This document shows positions 5,631 to 8,279 of a DNA stretch of 8,279 nucleotides, one piece after another. Source of the DNA: Dictyoglomota bacterium (GTDB taxonomy: Bacteria > Dictyoglomota > Dictyoglomia > Dictyoglomales > Dictyoglomaceae); assembly GCA_029776735.1 (NCBI GenBank), contig JAKOUL010000040.1, positions 1 to 8,279 of the forward strand, written 5' to 3'. A program made the translations under genes and the position numbers. The notes under the pieces were generated by a model. It was not told the DNA's origin. It did no database searches and worked only from the letters and a program-made list of their open reading frames with translations. How positions within the stretch are numbered: position 1 is the first letter of the stretch; each line of letters begins with the position of its first letter.

Positions 5631-6338
5631 ATGGAGGATATTTTGGTTCTTGAAGATGTGGTGAAGGTTTACAAAATGGATGGTGTAGAGACTGTTGCTC
5701 TCAATGGGGTTTCTTTAAATGTGAAAAAAGGGGAGTTTATCGCAATTATGGGTCCATCAGGTTCTGGAAAGTCTACAATGATGCATCTTATGGGGTGTCT
5801 TGATAGACCTACCTCAGGAAAAATCTTTTTTGATGGGAGTGATGTTTCAAAACTTTCTGATGATGAACTTGCAGAAATAAGGAATAAAAAGATTGGATTT
5901 GTTTTTCAAAGTTTTTATCTTTTACCAAAATATACTGCTCTTCAAAATGTGGAGCTTCCTCTTATATATCAGGGGGTTTCTCCAAAAGAGAGAAAAGAAA
6001 AGGCAAGAGTCATTTTAGAGAAGATGGGACTTTCTGATAGGCTTTACCATAGACCTACACAACTCTCTGGTGGACAACAACAGAGGGTTGCTGTTGCAAG
6101 AGCTCTTGTGATAAACCCAGTGTTTCTTCTTGCTGATGAGCCTACAGGAAATTTGGATAGTAAGGCAAGTTATGAGATTATGGATTTGATAAGTAAGCTT
6201 CATAAAGAAGAAAAACTCACTATTATTCTTGTTACTCATGAGAAGGATATCGCCAGTTATGCAGAAAAGATAATCAGAATGCAAGATGGAAAGATTGTAG
6301 ATATAGAAGATAGAAAAAGGGAGATTAGCCATGTATAA
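5631..6338 (+). CDS. MacB/LolD-type ABC transporter ATP-binding protein
   Basis: A complete 235-aa ABC ATPase on the cytoplasmic face of the inner membrane, powering a MacB-like exporter. Motifs, numbered from the ATG at 5631: Walker [10 protein letters not shown] (41-49, K47), Q-loop Gln93 in [10 protein letters not shown], signature [15 protein letters not shown] (145-159), Walker B VFLLADE (164-170, Glu170), D-loop GNLD, and switch His203 in LVTHEKD. The [20 protein letters not shown] start and LIYQG-S-KER-E-A segment are typical of the MacB/LolD/FtsE class, which pair with FtsX-fold permeases. An in-frame GTG at 5619 would add four residues, but the ribosome binding site fits the ATG better. 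The last eight bases overlap the start of the TolC gene, so the two are coupled. The TolC partners favour MacB-type export over LolD lipoprotein release. No permease or adaptor lies in the window; they are probably downstream. Confidence 0.92.
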   Translation: MEDILVLEDVVKVYKMDGVETVALNGVSLNVKKGEFIAIMGPSGSGKSTMMHLMGCLDRPTSGKIFFDGSDVSKLSDDELAEIRNKKIGFVFQSFYLLPKYTALQNVELPLIYQGVSPKERKEKARVILEKMGLSDRLYHRPTQLSGGQQQRVAVARALVINPVFLLADEPTGNLDSKASYEIMDLISKLHKEEKLTIILVTHEKDIASYAEKIIRMQDGKIVDIEDRKREISHV

Positions 6339-7665
6339 AAGAGTTTTAGGCTTTATATTTTTAGTCTTATTATTATTTAGTGTTTCCTTTTCTCAAGAAA
6401 GCTTAACTCTTGAATCTCTTCTTCCTCTTTTGCAAAAATCTCCTCTGTACCAGATCTATCAATCTCAGTATGAATCTTATCTTCAGAGTTATTATGCATC
6501 TCAGGCACAGTTGAAGCCTCAACTTTCAGCTCAGGCAGGGTACAATCAGGGAGAGACGAGCGTAACTTTAAGTGGAGTAACTTCTACCAGCGAATCAAAA
6601 ATTGGGAGTATAACTTTAGACTATTCCCAAGTGCTCCTTCCATGGGGAGATGTGGGAATAAGTTTAAAATCTTCCTCTATTGATTTAGAACAGGCAAAAA
6701 ATAATTTTAGATTAAATTATCAAAATCTTTATTATCAGTTCCTTCAATATTTTTATGATCTATATCTTGCTCAAGAAGAGTTAAAGATTTATGAGGAAAA
6801 TTATAATCTTGCAGTAAAACAAAGAGAAGTGGCAGAAAATCAATTTAAGAATGGAGTTATAAATGAAATAACTTTGCTTGATTATAGACAACAGGAGAAA
6901 CTTGCTGAGATAAATTATTCTTCTGGTAAAAATAACTTAGAAATAGCATATAAAACTTTAGAAAATTTTCTTGGTACAAAATTAGAAAGGATTCCTGTAA
7001 AAACTGATATTAAATCTGACTTATTTTCTGAGAAACCTGAGGATTTAATAAGTGCACTTTATAATGGAAATATTACAATAAAGAATGCAGCATTAGATGT
7101 AGAAAAGAATAAACTTTCTCTTGAAAAAGCAAAACTTCCTTCGTGGGGTGTCTCTGTTGGAGGAAGTTATAATACGGGAGATACTTCTGTAAGCTTTTCC
7201 TTTAATACTCAAGATTATGCTTTGGGTGTAGGATTAGGACAAACCTTTGGAGAATCCCAAAAGGTTGCATATAGTACTAAGGATGTCTGGAATTTTAAGA
7301 TATCCTTTAGTGCTCCAATTTTAGATGGAGGAACTAAAGATATAAGTATAAAGCAAGCAGAGCTTTCTTTGGAGCAGGCAGCACTTAATTATGAAAAAAC
7401 AAAAAAAGATGTGGAGCTTAGTTTCTGGAAGACATTCTATAGTCTTCTTCAAGCTCAGGAGACTCTAAAGCAGAAGGAGATAATTTTAGAACAGAAAAAG
7501 GCAAATTATGATGCACAGAAAATAAGATATGAGCTTGGACTTATTACAGATCTTAATCTGAAGAGTTACGAAATTGAATATCTTCAAGCAGAGTATGATT
7601 TGAAAAATGCTATTTTGGATTTTAATCTCCAAAAGGTTCAATTAGATATACTTTTAAACCGTTAA
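6331..7665 (+). CDS. TolC-family outer membrane efflux protein (complete)
   Basis: A 444-aa outer-membrane factor with a signal peptide (MYKR, hydrophobic core, likely cut after S21 in SVSFS-QE). It has the two-fold OEP repeat of TolC. Half 1 (~24-215) has a helix, then Gly/Ser/Thr-rich barrel strands (~66-112, QLSAQAGYNQGETSVTL to SITLDYSQVLLPWG), then long helices ending in NQFKNGVINEITLLDYRQQ. Half 2 (~235-444) repeats this: barrel strands ~272-330 (VSVGGSYNTGDTSVSFSF to KISFSAPILDGG), then helices with IRYELGLITDLNLKSYEIEYLQA. Q/N-G-x-I-T/E-x-x-L-LD-Y-type turns mark both hairpins. Length is normal for the family. It should trimerise into a barrel plus periplasmic tunnel that forms the exit of the pump powered by the preceding ATPase. 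The start overlaps that gene by 8 bp and has GGGAG 7 bases upstream. Confidence 0.9.
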   Translation: MYKRVLGFIFLVLLLFSVSFSQESLTLESLLPLLQKSPLYQIYQSQYESYLQSYYASQAQLKPQLSAQAGYNQGETSVTLSGVTSTSESKIGSITLDYSQVLLPWGDVGISLKSSSIDLEQAKNNFRLNYQNLYYQFLQYFYDLYLAQEELKIYEENYNLAVKQREVAENQFKNGVINEITLLDYRQQEKLAEINYSSGKNNLEIAYKTLENFLGTKLERIPVKTDIKSDLFSEKPEDLISALYNGNITIKNAALDVEKNKLSLEKAKLPSWGVSVGGSYNTGDTSVSFSFNTQDYALGVGLGQTFGESQKVAYSTKDVWNFKISFSAPILDGGTKDISIKQAELSLEQAALNYEKTKKDVELSFWKTFYSLLQAQETLKQKEIILEQKKANYDAQKIRYELGLITDLNLKSYEIEYLQAEYDLKNAILDFNLQKVQLDILLNR

Positions 7666-7679
7666 GTGGGAGGTAAGAT

Positions 7680-8279
7680 ATGAACAAGTTTTTACTAATT
7701 ATGATTTTGATTTTAGGGATATTTTCTACCATCTATCCTCAAACTGTAAGAGTTTTAACCTTTGATGAAGCATTAAATATTGCTCTTCAGAGTAATAAGG
7801 ATCTTTTGGTAGAAAAGATAAATTTTGATAATGCTAACTTAGACTATGAGAATAAAAAGAAAGACCCTACTACTTTAATACTTTCATTAAAAGAGTCGGA
7901 ACTTGCTACTAAACTTGAAAAAGTTAAATATGAGAATACAAAGCTTCAAGTAATGCAGAATGTGCGGAGTGCTTATTTCTCAGTACTTGAAGCACAAGCT
8001 CAGCTTAAGCTTCTTCAGAAACAATTAGATTACTATAATGAGCAATATAACGCTGTAAAGATAAAATATCAGGTGGGAAATGCTACAGCAGTAGATGTAC
8101 AAGAAGCTGAGCTAAACTATCTCTCTGCTCAGAACAGCTTAGTGTCCGGAGAGAATTCTTTAAGCAATGCTTGGAGTCAATTTTGGCAAGTATTGGGGAT
8201 CTCACCTATTGAAAACATTCAATTACAAGAACCTTCTTTAGTGACCTTCAATTTTAACTTAGATGAGTTATTTAATATA
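7680..8279 (+). CDS. Second TolC-family protein (3' end outside window), apparently lacking the first barrel hairpin
   Basis: ATG at 7680, with GGGAGGT 6 bases upstream and 14 bp after the previous stop; the frame stays open to the window edge (200 residues). Residues 1-20 are a signal peptide (MNKFLLIMILILGIF...YP-Q). LTFDEALNIALQSNKDLLVEK (26-46) is the standard first OEP helix. NVRSAYFSVLEAQAQLKLL (94-112) is the third helix, and KYQVGNATAVDVQEAELNYLSAQNSL (129-154) the characteristic coiled-coil turn. Between the first helix and the Y-F-x-V-L-x-A-Q segment there are ~43 fewer residues than in the preceding TolC protein: where that one has beta strands, this one has only a short KKKDPTTLILSL linker. 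The protein may thus be a helical OEP relative without a full barrel, or a partner of the first. Only the first repeat can be seen. Confidence 0.85.
   Translation, partial: MNKFLLIMILILGIFSTIYPQTVRVLTFDEALNIALQSNKDLLVEKINFDNANLDYENKKKDPTTLILSLKESELATKLEKVKYENTKLQVMQNVRSAYFSVLEAQAQLKLLQKQLDYYNEQYNAVKIKYQVGNATAVDVQEAELNYLSAQNSLVSGENSLSNAWSQFWQVLGISPIENIQLQEPSLVTFNFNLDELFNI

Noticed and set aside
6015..6332. 105-codon minus-strand open frame inside the ABC ATPase
   Set aside because: It is antisense to the signature and Walker B motifs of a clear ABC protein and its translation resembles nothing; it is a shadow.

Overview
The window is AT-rich (roughly one third GC by eye) and tightly packed. 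Nearly every start has a strong GGAGG-type ribosome binding site, and the proteins are rich in Lys, Glu and Ile. It encodes TolC-type outer-membrane efflux proteins, so the host has an outer membrane. It also has a bacterial PolX, a TrmI-type tRNA m1A58 methyltransferase and secreted proteins with PQQ-like repeats. Together these suggest a thermophilic diderm bacterium, with Dictyoglomus as my best guess. That assignment is inference from style and gene content, not a database match.

Layout. Positions 1-891 (+) hold the C-terminal part of a RecJ-like single-strand DNA exonuclease. It converges on, and overlaps by 77 bp, a minus-strand cluster read as MBL hydrolase -> polX -> trmI (4166 down to 815). 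polX and trmI share an ATGA overlap. polX also has its own extended -10 promoter, placed so that its mRNA should start at the AUG (leaderless). A 112-bp divergent region (4167-4278) separates the secreted metallo-beta-lactamase-fold protein from a plus-strand stand-alone Clp N-terminal domain protein (4279-4695). Positions 4777-5247 (-) hold a small secreted PQQ-like repeat gene broken by one in-frame TAG exactly where the repeat has Gln. It still has a good ribosome binding site, a -10 box and an almost ideal CRP/FNR-type site centred near -41. A tRNA-Ala(CGC) with G3:U70 and encoded CCA lies at 5396-5470 (-). Its TTGACA box overlaps the presumed -35 of the next, divergent operon. Positions 5631-8279 (+) hold an efflux operon: a MacB/LolD-type ABC ATPase, a complete TolC-family protein, and a second TolC-family protein that runs off the window.

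How the genes fit together. RecJ and PolX are DNA-repair enzymes and TrmI is a tRNA thermostability enzyme, but only polX and trmI are clearly co-expressed. The right-hand operon should be the start of a tripartite (MacAB-TolC-like) export system, with the adaptor and permease expected downstream. Its most unusual feature is that the second TolC homologue appears to lack the beta-barrel hairpin of the first OEP repeat. I see no CRISPR array, phage gene, insertion sequence or clearly new defence system in the window.
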